A DNA stretch of 64,000 nt, taken from positions 186,001 through 250,000 of the forward strand of contig CAVPDS010000029.1 of the NCBI GenBank assembly GCA_963702695.1, written 5' to 3'. Position numbers and translations under genes: made by a program. A model generated the notes under the pieces. It saw nothing but the letters and a program-made list of their open reading frames with translations. It was not told where the DNA came from and ran no database searches. This DNA comes from VAZQ01 sp963702695. GTDB taxonomy: Bacteria > Pseudomonadota > Alphaproteobacteria > Rhizobiales > Xanthobacteraceae. Positions 43,901 to 51,279 of this stretch are shown in pieces (within the stretch, counting starts at the first letter, position 1; each line of letters opens with the position of its first letter).

Positions 43901-44547
43901 CCATCGCCTCGCATCAGCGGCTGCTCGGCATTTCTCCAGCGGCGCGCATCTACGCCGTGCACGCCTTCAGCGCCACCGCGACCAGCGCGGAGAGCGGGAC
44001 ATTCCAGATCCTCAAGGGCATCGACTGGGCGACCAGCCAGGGCGTCCGCATCATCAACATGAGCTTCGCGGGTCCCAAAGACCCCTCGCTCGAACGCTCG
44101 CTCAAGGCCGCCTACGACAAGGGCATCGTGCTGATCGCGGCGGCCGGCAACGCCGGACCCAAGTCGCCTCCGATGTATCCGGGAGCCGACCCGAACGTGA
44201 TTGCGGTGACCGCGACCGACGTCGACGACAAGCTGTTCACCGGCGCCAATCGCGGCCGCTATGTCGCGGTGGCCGCGCCGGGAGTCGACGTGATCGTGCC
44301 GGCGCCCGATAACGAGTATCAGGTGACGACCGGCACCTCGGTGGCTTCGGCCGAGGTGAGCGGCATCGCCGCGCTGCTGCTCGAGCGCAATCCGAAGCTC
44401 AAGCCGGCCGACATCCGCAGGATCCTGACGACCAGCGCCAAACACATGGGGAAGGCGCCACGCGACGACAATTTCGGCTCCGGCCTGGTCGATCCGATGC
44501 AGGCGATCCGTGAGGCCGTCGATCCGAAGACGGCGACCTCGCGATAG
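40930..44547 (+). CDS. TpsA exoprotein, C-terminal part: GLUG repeats and subtilisin-type protease
   Basis: 1,205 codons from the first possible start (TTG 40930; the frame is open from 40819 and TpsA-like from 40831). About twenty GGLVGxN (GLUG) repeats reach about 42.9 kb, then an Asn-Pro linker (PNNPPNNPPNNPPNN) and, from about 43.4 kb, a propeptide-like domain and an S8 subtilase. The triad is complete: Asp in VVDSEIDANHP (codon 43786), His in HPHGTGMAG (43879), Ser in GTSVASAEVSGIAA (44338), with the oxyanion Asn in AAAGNAGP. If joined to the upstream segments it is a secreted protease on a filamentous stalk. Alone it has no signal peptide. Confidence 0.8.
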   Translation: MVGINGGGNTNASISNSSAIGSVSSNYIAGGLVGANFVSSGTTSTITGSQASGDVALTGAGGGTAGGLVGQNEGSIASSTYSNGTVSGSGAANNNFANIGGLVGINGTSNTSAATITNSQVVNATVTGGNFTSTGGLVGNNGFNGAGGSIANSTSSGWVSAGVDSLVGGLVGRNDGPVTDLSSSMAVSGVSGHALGNNDPDFGSGIGGLVGQNFALISNSSATGPVTGTGDVNFPNAAAIIGGLVGLNNNPGQITGSQATGVVGGTGQVQVGGLVGSNQGQIANSSATGLVGGATTGASNNFITVGGLVGSNQDGGTITSSDATGAVIGAGNAMVGGLAGTNNGAITLSHAEGDVTLISIASGNGFANFAGGLVGQSGNGGTPAPNATITSSYATGNVIGASTTSNVSFALGGLVGNNSFGSTIKDSQAFGTVTAFTFPGTSDLSANVGGLVGDNQGMIVSSTAISHSSSCASGASFSCATGMVIVGPNASGGGLIGDNNGTISGVFATGNVIGGDGSLVGGLVGTSDGPISNSFASGNVTAGGNSLLGGLVGASADTITNSNSSGAVTSFGSNSVVGGLVGTNGGSIVSSNSSGPVMGTSESYLGGLVGLNLGLIQNSFTALSSTVTGTGSHNFAGGLAGFNFGFIDPTRSAGDVTSGPDSVVGSFVGANGAVLFSDGSTVIGTVSPDSFGTGSASGGPGSTGGSQVGQNYPIAGLANFAPVFCNGGACNGSLFNPSPTLPNNPPNNPPNNPPNNPPNNTLDIQPTISPQPQVIENLTNVTQLVSLTPGPVAAITPPNAPLPPAPPSLPPGAFQRIIDVPPLTETRFVKDQVLLQIRCDVGVPRVEAAVRRLGLTLLAQQNLCSTAGTVALQFHIDQGGTVRDIIRRLAAVQVVAIAQPIYLYALQQDAPSVLYPAGDSHPPDASQYVFEKLHLADVHRFAQGANVTIAVVDSEIDANHPDLAGVVVKRFDASGGPPEKPHPHGTGMAGAIASHQRLLGISPAARIYAVHAFSATATSAESGTFQILKGIDWATSQGVRIINMSFAGPKDPSLERSLKAAYDKGIVLIAAAGNAGPKSPPMYPGADPNVIAVTATDVDDKLFTGANRGRYVAVAAPGVDVIVPAPDNEYQVTTGTSVASAEVSGIAALLLERNPKLKPADIRRILTTSAKHMGKAPRDDNFGSGLVDPMQAIREAVDPKTATSR

Positions 44548-44612
44548 CCAACGTCCGATTGAAATCGGGATTGAAATCGGATCGGCAGGTCATGTGTGCG
44601 GCCCTTTTTCCT

Positions 44613-46937
44613 TCAGCGGATCGCGCGCCACACGCGCTCCGCGGTGATGGGCATTTCCAGATGGATCACGCCACGGTCCGCGAGCGCGTCGATCACCGCA
44701 TTCGCCACGACTGCGAGCGCCGGCGTGGTGCCGCCTTCGCCGCCGGCGCGGATGCCGAGCGGATGCGTCGGCGAGGGCGTTTCGCTGATCTCGACGGTGA
44801 ACGAGGGCAGCATGTCGGCCCGCGGCATCGTGTAATCCATCAGCGAACCGGCCAGCGCCTGACCGCTCGCGGGATCATAGTAACATTGCTCCCCCAGCGC
44901 CTGCCCGACCCCTTGGGCGATCGCTCCATGGGTCTGGCCATGCAGGATGAGCGGATTGACCGCGCGGCCGACGTCATCGATCGCCGCGTAGCGCGCGATC
45001 TCGACCAGCCCGGTTTCCGGATCGACTTCCACTTCGCAGACGTGGCATCCGAACGGGAACGCGGGGAGGCGGATCAGCTCGTCGCACTCGGCACGCAGCG
45101 CGCCGCATAAATCCTCGGGCAGATCCGGCCGCTCGCGCGCGGATCGCGCAATGTCGAACAAACCAAGCGAGCGGTCGGTGCCCTGCACGATGAATCGGCC
45201 CTCTGCGAATGCGATATCGTCGGCGTCGACCTCCAGCGCGTGCGCCGCAATCTTCGTCGCCTTGCTGATGATCGCATCGGCGGCCTTGCCCATGACCAGG
45301 CTCGCCATGCGCATCGAGCGGCCGGAGTGCGAGCCGCCGCCGGCGGTCACCACATCGGTGTCGCCTTGGATCAGGCGGATGGCCTCGACCGGCGTGCCGA
45401 GCCACTGCGCGACGCATTGCGCAAAGCTCGTCTCGTGGCCCTGGCCGCTTGAGAGCGTGCCGACCACGACGTCGATCCGGCCTTCGGGATGGACGGTGAT
45501 CTCGGCACGCTCGCGCGGCGCGCCGCTGGTCGCCTCGATGTAATTGGCAAGGCCAAGGCCGCGCAGGCGCCCTTGCCGCTTCGACTCGGCGCGGCGGCGG
45601 CGAAAGCCGTCCCAATCGGCGAGGGCCAGCGTCTGATCCATGCAGCTTTCGTAAGCACCGCTGTCGTAGGTCATGCCGAGCGGATTGGCGTAGGGCATCG
45701 CCGTCGCCGGGATGAGATTGCGCCGCCGCAGCTCGACGCGATCCTGTCTACACGCGCGCGCCGCGAGATCGATCAGCCGCTCGATGACGAACATCGCCTC
45801 CGGCCGCCCGGCGCTGCGATACGGGTTGGTCGGCGGCGTGTTGCTGAGCACCGCGCGGGCGCGAAAGTGCGCGGCCGGAATGCGATAGACCGACGACAGC
45901 AACTCGACGCACTTGATCAGCGGGACATATTGCACGCTGTGCGCGCCGACATTTGATATAACGGAGCCGCGCATGCCCAGAAAGCTCCCCTTCGTATCGA
46001 GCGCCAATTCCGCCTCGATCAACTGATCGCGGCCCTGGTAATCGCAGAGGAAGGCCTCGCTGCGCTCGCAGGTCCATTTCACCGGGCGGCCGACGCGGCG
46101 TGCGGCCCAGGCGACCAGCGCGAATTCCGGATAGAAGGCGTTGCGGGTGCCGAAGTTGCCGCCGACATCGCCGGACACCACGCGCACATTCGTGTCCGGG
46201 ACGCCGAGGACGACGGCGAGTTCATGCTTCTGCCGCACGACGCCGCCGCTGCCGGCATGGAGGGTGTATCGGCCGCTCGCTGGGTCATAGCTCCCGATGG
46301 CCGCGCGGGCGTCGAGTGGAACGCCGGTAACGCGCTGGATCCAGGTCTTGAGCGAAACAACGTGTGCGGCGGTGGCGAACGCGGCTACCGTCGCCGCGGG
46401 ATCGCCCACGTCCGCATCGACGCAGATGTTGGACATTCCGTCGTAGAGAAGCGGCGCGCTGGCGTCCGCAGCGGCCTCGGTCGCAGTGACGGCGGCGAAC
46501 GGTTCGTAATCGACGCGCACAAGTTCGGCGGCGTCTTTCGCGGCGTGTACGGTTTCCGCGACGATCATCGCGATCGCTTCGCCGACGAAACGCGCGCGGT
46601 CGGCGGGCAGGATCGGATGCGGGGCATAGCCGTGCGCGGAGCCGTCGCGATTCGTCAGCGTAATGTCAGCCGGCGGTCCGCTTGGCGCCGGATTGTGCGG
46701 GATCGGCTTGAGCCCGTCGGCCAGCGCATCGGCGCCGGTGAGAATGGCGAGCACGCCGGGCGTCACGCGCGCCGCCTGCGTGTCGATCGCGCGGATGCGC
46801 GCGTGGGCATGCGGCGAGCGCAGCATGATCGCATAGGCTTGGCCAGGCAGATTGAGATCGTCGCTGTAGGCGCCGTGGCCGGTGACGAGGCGCAAGTCCT
46901 CCTTGCGGGGCAGGGCTTTTCCGATCCAGACGCTCAT
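44613..46937 (-). CDS. Molybdenum hydroxylase large subunit, xanthine dehydrogenase family
   Basis: 774 residues, the usual size for CoxL/XdhB-type catalytic subunits. PRKEDLRLVTGHGAYSDDLN starts the family fold, GGNFGTRNAFYPEFALVAWA binds the cofactor, PYRSAGRPEAMFVIERLID is the active loop (serine, not the cysteine of true CO dehydrogenase), and GGEGGTTPALAVVANAV carries the catalytic glutamate. It hydroxylates an aldehyde, aromatic or heterocycle with water. The Fe-S and FAD partner subunits are not in the window. It lies 30 bp downstream of the UbiD-type gene, so they share a transcript. Confidence 0.88.
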   Translation of the reverse strand: MSVWIGKALPRKEDLRLVTGHGAYSDDLNLPGQAYAIMLRSPHAHARIRAIDTQAARVTPGVLAILTGADALADGLKPIPHNPAPSGPPADITLTNRDGSAHGYAPHPILPADRARFVGEAIAMIVAETVHAAKDAAELVRVDYEPFAAVTATEAAADASAPLLYDGMSNICVDADVGDPAATVAAFATAAHVVSLKTWIQRVTGVPLDARAAIGSYDPASGRYTLHAGSGGVVRQKHELAVVLGVPDTNVRVVSGDVGGNFGTRNAFYPEFALVAWAARRVGRPVKWTCERSEAFLCDYQGRDQLIEAELALDTKGSFLGMRGSVISNVGAHSVQYVPLIKCVELLSSVYRIPAAHFRARAVLSNTPPTNPYRSAGRPEAMFVIERLIDLAARACRQDRVELRRRNLIPATAMPYANPLGMTYDSGAYESCMDQTLALADWDGFRRRRAESKRQGRLRGLGLANYIEATSGAPRERAEITVHPEGRIDVVVGTLSSGQGHETSFAQCVAQWLGTPVEAIRLIQGDTDVVTAGGGSHSGRSMRMASLVMGKAADAIISKATKIAAHALEVDADDIAFAEGRFIVQGTDRSLGLFDIARSARERPDLPEDLCGALRAECDELIRLPAFPFGCHVCEVEVDPETGLVEIARYAAIDDVGRAVNPLILHGQTHGAIAQGVGQALGEQCYYDPASGQALAGSLMDYTMPRADMLPSFTVEISETPSPTHPLGIRAGGEGGTTPALAVVANAVIDALADRGVIHLEMPITAERVWRAIR

Positions 46938-46967
46938 GAGATGGCTTCGATCCGGTGGCGCAAGAAT

Positions 46968-48530
46968 CTAGGCCTTGGGCGTTGTTGTCACGGCCCACTC
47001 GCCGCGCTGGAGCCGCGAGAGGATTCCCTCCTCGCGCAGCGCGTCGAGCGCCAGCGCGACCTCGCGGCCATCCTGGCTGCCGACGGCATCCATGATCTGC
47101 GCGAAGTACATCGGCCCGCTTTCCAGCGCCTGCCGGACGGTCTGGTGCCGCGCCGGCTGATGACCGATCGGCCGTGCGAAGGCGCGCATGCAGTCGATCG
47201 TCTCCGCCTGGCTCACGGGCTTGGTGAGATCGAAGCCGAGCTTCGCCACCGTATTGGCCGCGTCGGCGTTGGGGTCGGCATAAAACCCGGGCAAGCCCGA
47301 AGCCACGACCAGATCGCGGTCGGCGCGGAAGCGGCTCGCCATCGCCCATTCCATCTCTTCACTGGAAAAAACGTCGACATCGTCATCGACGACAAACACA
47401 TGCTTGACCTGCACCAACGCGAACAGCGCATTGATCGCGGCGCGCGCCTGACCCGGCGCCGTCTGCCGCAGAGCGATGCGCGCATGCGGGCGTCCGTTCG
47501 AAGCCGGCACCACGTACACGGCCGATGGCTCGATCCGCACCGCGCGTAACGCCCGCCAGATCGCGACCTCGGTATGCAGCGAGGCGAGGTTGCCGGAATC
47601 GGTGCGGCTCAGGAACCGGCCGCTGTGCAGCACGGTCTGGTGCAAGGCGTCGCGGCGCATGGTGATGGCGGTGGCGTGAAACACCGGGTCGATGTGGATC
47701 GGCCCGTAGAATCCATAGAATTCGCCGTAGGGACCTTCATGCTCGCGATAGCCGAGTTCATCGAAATAGCCTTCGATGATGATCTCGGCATCGGCGGGGG
47801 CCAGCACGCCATTGGTGAGGCCGCGCACCATCGGCACCGGCTCGCCGCGCAGCGTCGCCACCAGCCCGAACTCATCGGTCGGCATCTTGCAGGTCGCCGC
47901 GAGGTAATCGATCGGGTGCGAGCCGATCGCGAAGCTCACCGGCAGGCGCTCGCCGCGCTTGAGGCACGCGAGATAGATGTTTTTCAGATCGGACGCGTCG
48001 GTGAGGTTCGAGCGTAGCTCGCGCCGTCCGCGCAGCATCAGCCTGCGGCAGCCGACGTTGGTCCGGCCGGTGGCGGGATCGATCGCGTAATCGATGCCCG
48101 ATGAAATATAGGGGCCGCCGTCGAACTCGTGCTGCACATGAAACGGCAGCCGCATCAGATCGACATCGTCACCCTGGCGCACGACCTGATGCACCGGCGC
48201 AAGCTGCGAGGGCACCTCCACGATCGGCTGCGGCTTGTTCATGCGACGCATGAACTCGTGCGCAAGGTCGCACTCCGGCACGCCGAGCGCGGCGGCAAGC
48301 CGCTTGCGGCTGCCGGACACGGCGGCGACCATTTCGTACGGCTCGGCGCCGACGCGCTTGAAATGTGTCGCTTTCGGCGTCGATTCGATCACCGCGCTGA
48401 GGTCGGACAGCGCCACCGGCTCGTCATGCTCCTCGATCTCGCCGATCGCGTCGAGCTTGCGGATGAAATTCCGCAGCCGGAATTTTTCGAGATCAGCCTC
48501 CGCTGCGGCCGCGATTGGCTGTGGACGCAT
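46968..48530 (-). CDS. UbiD-family decarboxylase
   Basis: 520 residues. FRLRNFIRKLDAIGEIEEHD at the start, GYREHEGPYGEFYGFYGPIH around residue 260 and VFVVDDDVDVFSSEEMEWAM near 385 are UbiD signatures. Such enzymes use prenylated FMN (made by UbiX, not seen here) to decarboxylate or carboxylate aromatic or unsaturated acids. The EGPYGE segment supplies the catalytic glutamate region. With the molybdenum hydroxylase just downstream, it may process an aromatic or heteroaromatic acid. Start ATG 48530 by homology to the MR-start of relatives. Confidence 0.88.
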   Translation of the reverse strand: MRPQPIAAAAEADLEKFRLRNFIRKLDAIGEIEEHDEPVALSDLSAVIESTPKATHFKRVGAEPYEMVAAVSGSRKRLAAALGVPECDLAHEFMRRMNKPQPIVEVPSQLAPVHQVVRQGDDVDLMRLPFHVQHEFDGGPYISSGIDYAIDPATGRTNVGCRRLMLRGRRELRSNLTDASDLKNIYLACLKRGERLPVSFAIGSHPIDYLAATCKMPTDEFGLVATLRGEPVPMVRGLTNGVLAPADAEIIIEGYFDELGYREHEGPYGEFYGFYGPIHIDPVFHATAITMRRDALHQTVLHSGRFLSRTDSGNLASLHTEVAIWRALRAVRIEPSAVYVVPASNGRPHARIALRQTAPGQARAAINALFALVQVKHVFVVDDDVDVFSSEEMEWAMASRFRADRDLVVASGLPGFYADPNADAANTVAKLGFDLTKPVSQAETIDCMRAFARPIGHQPARHQTVRQALESGPMYFAQIMDAVGSQDGREVALALDALREEGILSRLQRGEWAVTTTPKA

Positions 48531-48596
48531 GTCTTCGACGCCTTCGATGAATGACGGTAAGCGGAAGGCAGCATATCGTCACGGCGCGAGCTCGCG

Positions 48597-48701
48597 CTAG
48601 AGCAAGATCGCTTCAGGTTGAAGCGATCTTGCTCCGCTTCTCTTTGATTGGTCGCATGATCCGATCCGAAAAGTCTGCAACTTTTCGGGATCATGCTCTA
48701 G
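48597..48701. mobile_element. 105-bp palindromic element (MITE-like)
   Basis: Bounded by CTAGAGC (48597-48603) and GCTCTAG (48695-48701). Inside are two strong hairpins: a 16-bp perfect stem with a 3-base loop at 48600-48634, and a second built from GCATGATCC/GGATCATGC and GAAAAGT/ACTTTTC at 48654-48696. The second resembles repeats found in many rhizobial genomes. It occupies the 307-bp gap upstream of the UbiD-type gene and the 83-residue protein gene; I see no gene in the gap. Confidence 0.65.
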
Positions 48702-48837
48702 TCACGATCCGTTTCCGGCCTGGAGGTTGGGCGGCAAGGCTTGCGAAGCCAATCGCGCCCGGTTGATCAGCGATTGCAAAACTCGCCAGGGGGACGAATA
48801 CTGCCGTTGCGAGGGACACGTATGTCGAGGAGTTCAC

Positions 48838-49089
48838 ATGAGCGAGCTATCAAGAGACGATGTCGTTGGAATCGTCGGCCCCATTGGTGACGTGGCCGCT
48901 GCTGAGATTATCGCGACCGGTATATCGAAGGACGAACTGGTCGCCGCAAAAGCCCGAGTGATCCAAGACCGCAAGACGCATGATCCCGGTAGTGCGATGG
49001 CGCCTGGGCCGTTCGCGCAGACAGTCGAAATTCTGGAGCGTCTCGGGCGGGGCGGGATGTTCGGCGAGGCCGGGTCCACGTTGTCATAG
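48838..49089 (+). CDS. Small conserved-type protein of unknown function
   Basis: 83 residues from ATG 48838, with GAGGAG six bases upstream. MSELSRDDVVGIVGPIGDVA and EIIATGISKDELVAAKARVI are helical, with a conserved-looking PGPFAQTVEILERL. No signal peptide, membrane segment or catalytic motif is seen. The longer frame starting at 48727 has no better site. It stands alone between the repeat element and the NMT1-like gene. Confidence 0.6.
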   Translation: MSELSRDDVVGIVGPIGDVAAAEIIATGISKDELVAAKARVIQDRKTHDPGSAMAPGPFAQTVEILERLGRGGMFGEAGSTLS

Positions 49090-49229
49090 TTCCATGGTTC
49101 TGCCTTCGCTTCTCTGAAAATCGGTCAGTTGTGGGGACGTGCGCTGGCGCTGGCGTGTCGCATTGAATCCCCGGGCGCGCGGTCCTTATGCTGGGCGAGA
49201 AGCACGACGCGGGAAGAGCGAGGGCGACG

Positions 49230-50240
49230 ATGAAAAGCAGCATGCGACGGCCGATCATGACGCCGATGGCGCTGGCCGTGGTGGCAACGGCTCTCCTGGG
49301 CGCCACCGCGCCCGTCCATGCGCAAGGCGCGACGTGGCGGCACGCGATCATCGAGCCGAAGAGCGATGCCGGCTTTCAGGTGATGTCGATCCGCGGCGGC
49401 TTCGTCGCGAAGCAGGGTTTCAAGCTCGAACTTCCTTACCTGCAGAACGACGTCATCGCGCTGCGCGGCCTGCTTGCCGGCGACCTTGAAAGCTACGAAG
49501 GCGGTGCGGCGACCGCGATGGTCGCGGCGGCGCGCAATGCCGACGTGAAGATCCTCGGCTGCCACTGGCAGACGGTCGTGCACAGCGTGTTCGCGCGCGC
49601 CGAGTTCAAGGGGCCGCAGGATCTCAAGGGCGCGACCATGGCGATCTCGGCGCCCAATGCGACGCCCGATGTGATCGGCAAGGCCTACATCACGCAGAAC
49701 CACATCCCGCTCAACGAAGTGAAATTCGCGAGCCTCGGCAATGACCCCGAACGCTACAAGGCGATGATCAGCGGGATTGCGCTGGCGACGGTGATTTCGA
49801 TCGAGTTCCTGCCGATCGGCAAGAACGACGGCATCAAGCTCATCGCGCGCGGCAGCGATATCATGCCGAACTACCTGCGGCTGTGCACGATGACGACCGG
49901 CAAGCTGATCCAGACCCGGCGCGAGGATGTGATCCGCTTCCTGACCGCGCAGATGCAGAGCTATCATTATTCGCTCACCCACCGCGACGAGGAGTTGAAG
50001 ATCACGCGCGAGATCACCGGCATCAAGGCCGACGATCCGCGGCCGGAGTTCATCTTCAATGAAGCCGCCAATCCGAAGACGGGCATCGACCCGACGATGC
50101 CGATCAGCATGGACAAGCTCGAATGGCTGCAGGACGAACTGATCAAGTCCGGCAACCTGACCCAGCGTTATGACCTGAGCAGGCTGGTCAACAGCGAGAT
50201 GCGCGCCGAGGCCGTCAAGCGTGCGGGGTTGTCGAACTAA
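49230..50240 (+). CDS. NMT1-like ABC transporter substrate-binding protein
   Basis: 336 residues from ATG 49230 (frame to 49188 not needed). Signal peptide ends near APVHAQ. TWRHAIIEPKSDAGFQVMSI and RGGFVAKQGFKLELPYLQND give the start of the fold; FKGPQDLKGATMAISAPNAT is the typical second-lobe entry, and LLAGDLESYEGGAATAMVAA the ligand loop. It resembles nitrate/sulfonate/taurine-type binding proteins. No permease or ATPase is adjacent, so it may serve the pair at 22.5-24.2 kb or one outside. Confidence 0.8.
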   Translation: MKSSMRRPIMTPMALAVVATALLGATAPVHAQGATWRHAIIEPKSDAGFQVMSIRGGFVAKQGFKLELPYLQNDVIALRGLLAGDLESYEGGAATAMVAAARNADVKILGCHWQTVVHSVFARAEFKGPQDLKGATMAISAPNATPDVIGKAYITQNHIPLNEVKFASLGNDPERYKAMISGIALATVISIEFLPIGKNDGIKLIARGSDIMPNYLRLCTMTTGKLIQTRREDVIRFLTAQMQSYHYSLTHRDEELKITREITGIKADDPRPEFIFNEAANPKTGIDPTMPISMDKLEWLQDELIKSGNLTQRYDLSRLVNSEMRAEAVKRAGLSN

Positions 50241-50680
50241 ACATTCTCGATTGGGTGGAATGAGCCCGGCGCTCCGCTCGCCCCGCGCCAGCGGGGACCC
50301 AGAGCAACAACCTCCGCCGGTTGATCAATACCACTGGATTCCCGTTTTCGCGCTTGCACGGGAATGAACGGTGGTTCGGCTTAACGCCTGGCAGGGCGTT
50401 GATTGCCAAAATCGCGGCGGCGAATACGCAGTGTAACGTCGTCATCCATTGATGAAGTTTTTACGTCATTAGCATCCTTTATTATAGCAAGTTTATTCCG
50501 ATCGATCCGTAACCTCCTTATAAATCAAGCGAACTTCTCGTCAGGATGGGTGGGCTGCAAGCGGGAACGGTCTAATTGCCGTCTCGATTTCAGCGCCGCC
50601 GGCCCCCCCGAACAACTGCGGGTAGGACCGGAGCCTTTTCGACCATCGGAAGTCACAGATTGAGCCCGAGCGACCGACCC
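50241..50680. other. 440-bp gap with REP-like repeats and a probable promoter
   Basis: The left part (about 50265-50366) holds palindromes of the dispersed family, GCCCCGCGCCAGCGGGGACC and GGATTCCCGTTTTCGCGCTT with GCACGGGAAT. The right part, about 50430-50530, is clearly AT rich (TTTTTACGTCATTAGCATCC and neighbours) in a GC-rich genome and is the likely promoter of the ClpP-like gene. Short open frames here have poor codon use and no homologous features. Confidence 0.5.
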
Positions 50681-51160
50681 ATGAAATTTGCGCTGCCTGA
50701 GATCGCACTGTCCAAACTCGCACTGTCCAAACTTGCATTGTCGGTCGCATTCCTTGGCGCCCTTTCGGCCCTGGCGTTCACCTCTTCGGCTTCTGCGACG
50801 GTGCGGCTGTCGGATGATACCGGTGGGCAGATCGGCACTTATATGCAGAAGTTCGCGGCGCTGCGCCGCTCCGGCGAAAAGGTGATGATCGACGGGCCGT
50901 GCGTTTCGGCCTGCACCATGGTTCTCGGCCTGGTACCGCGCGGAAAGCTCTGCGTGACGCCGCAGGCGCAGCTTGGATTTCATGCCGCCTGGGATCGCGA
51001 CCGGAACGGAACGCAGGTCACCAGCCGTCCCGGAACCCAACTCCTGATGAACGTCTATCCCGCGCCGGTCCGCCAGTGGATTAATAAGCGCGGCGGCCTC
51101 ACCCCGCAGATGATCTATCTCAGCGGGTCCGAGCTCCTCACGATGGTTCCGGCCTGCTAG
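50681..51160 (+). CDS. ClpP-like exported protein
   Basis: 159 residues from ATG 50681 (the frame continues to 50576 but adds a non-signal leader). The signal peptide contains a short repeat (ALSKLALSKLALS) and ends near SSASA. The mature part has QIGTYMQKFAALRRSGEKVM, IDGPCVSACTMVLGLVPRGK and LCVTPQAQLGFHAAWDRD, the serine (in VSAC) and histidine (GFH) of predicted periplasmic ClpP-like proteins. Two cysteines in CVSAC and one in LCVTP may form a disulfide. Peptidase activity is inferred, not shown. Confidence 0.65.
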   Translation: MKFALPEIALSKLALSKLALSVAFLGALSALAFTSSASATVRLSDDTGGQIGTYMQKFAALRRSGEKVMIDGPCVSACTMVLGLVPRGKLCVTPQAQLGFHAAWDRDRNGTQVTSRPGTQLLMNVYPAPVRQWINKRGGLTPQMIYLSGSELLTMVPAC

Positions 51161-51279
51161 GGCCGCTGGGCTGCTCCAGCCAACCGCCGGATTGACCTTG
51201 CCTCCGGTTCGTTCGTAGCCTCCCCCAATCTGCAAAAGTCACGGCGGCATGCCCAAGGCCGCCGACAGGGAGGCTCACC

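Noticed and set aside
41887..44445. An 852-codon minus-strand frame
   Set aside because: It is antisense to the GLUG repeats and subtilase domain, which show real motifs. The antisense product is Arg/His/Gly-rich and lacks any motif.
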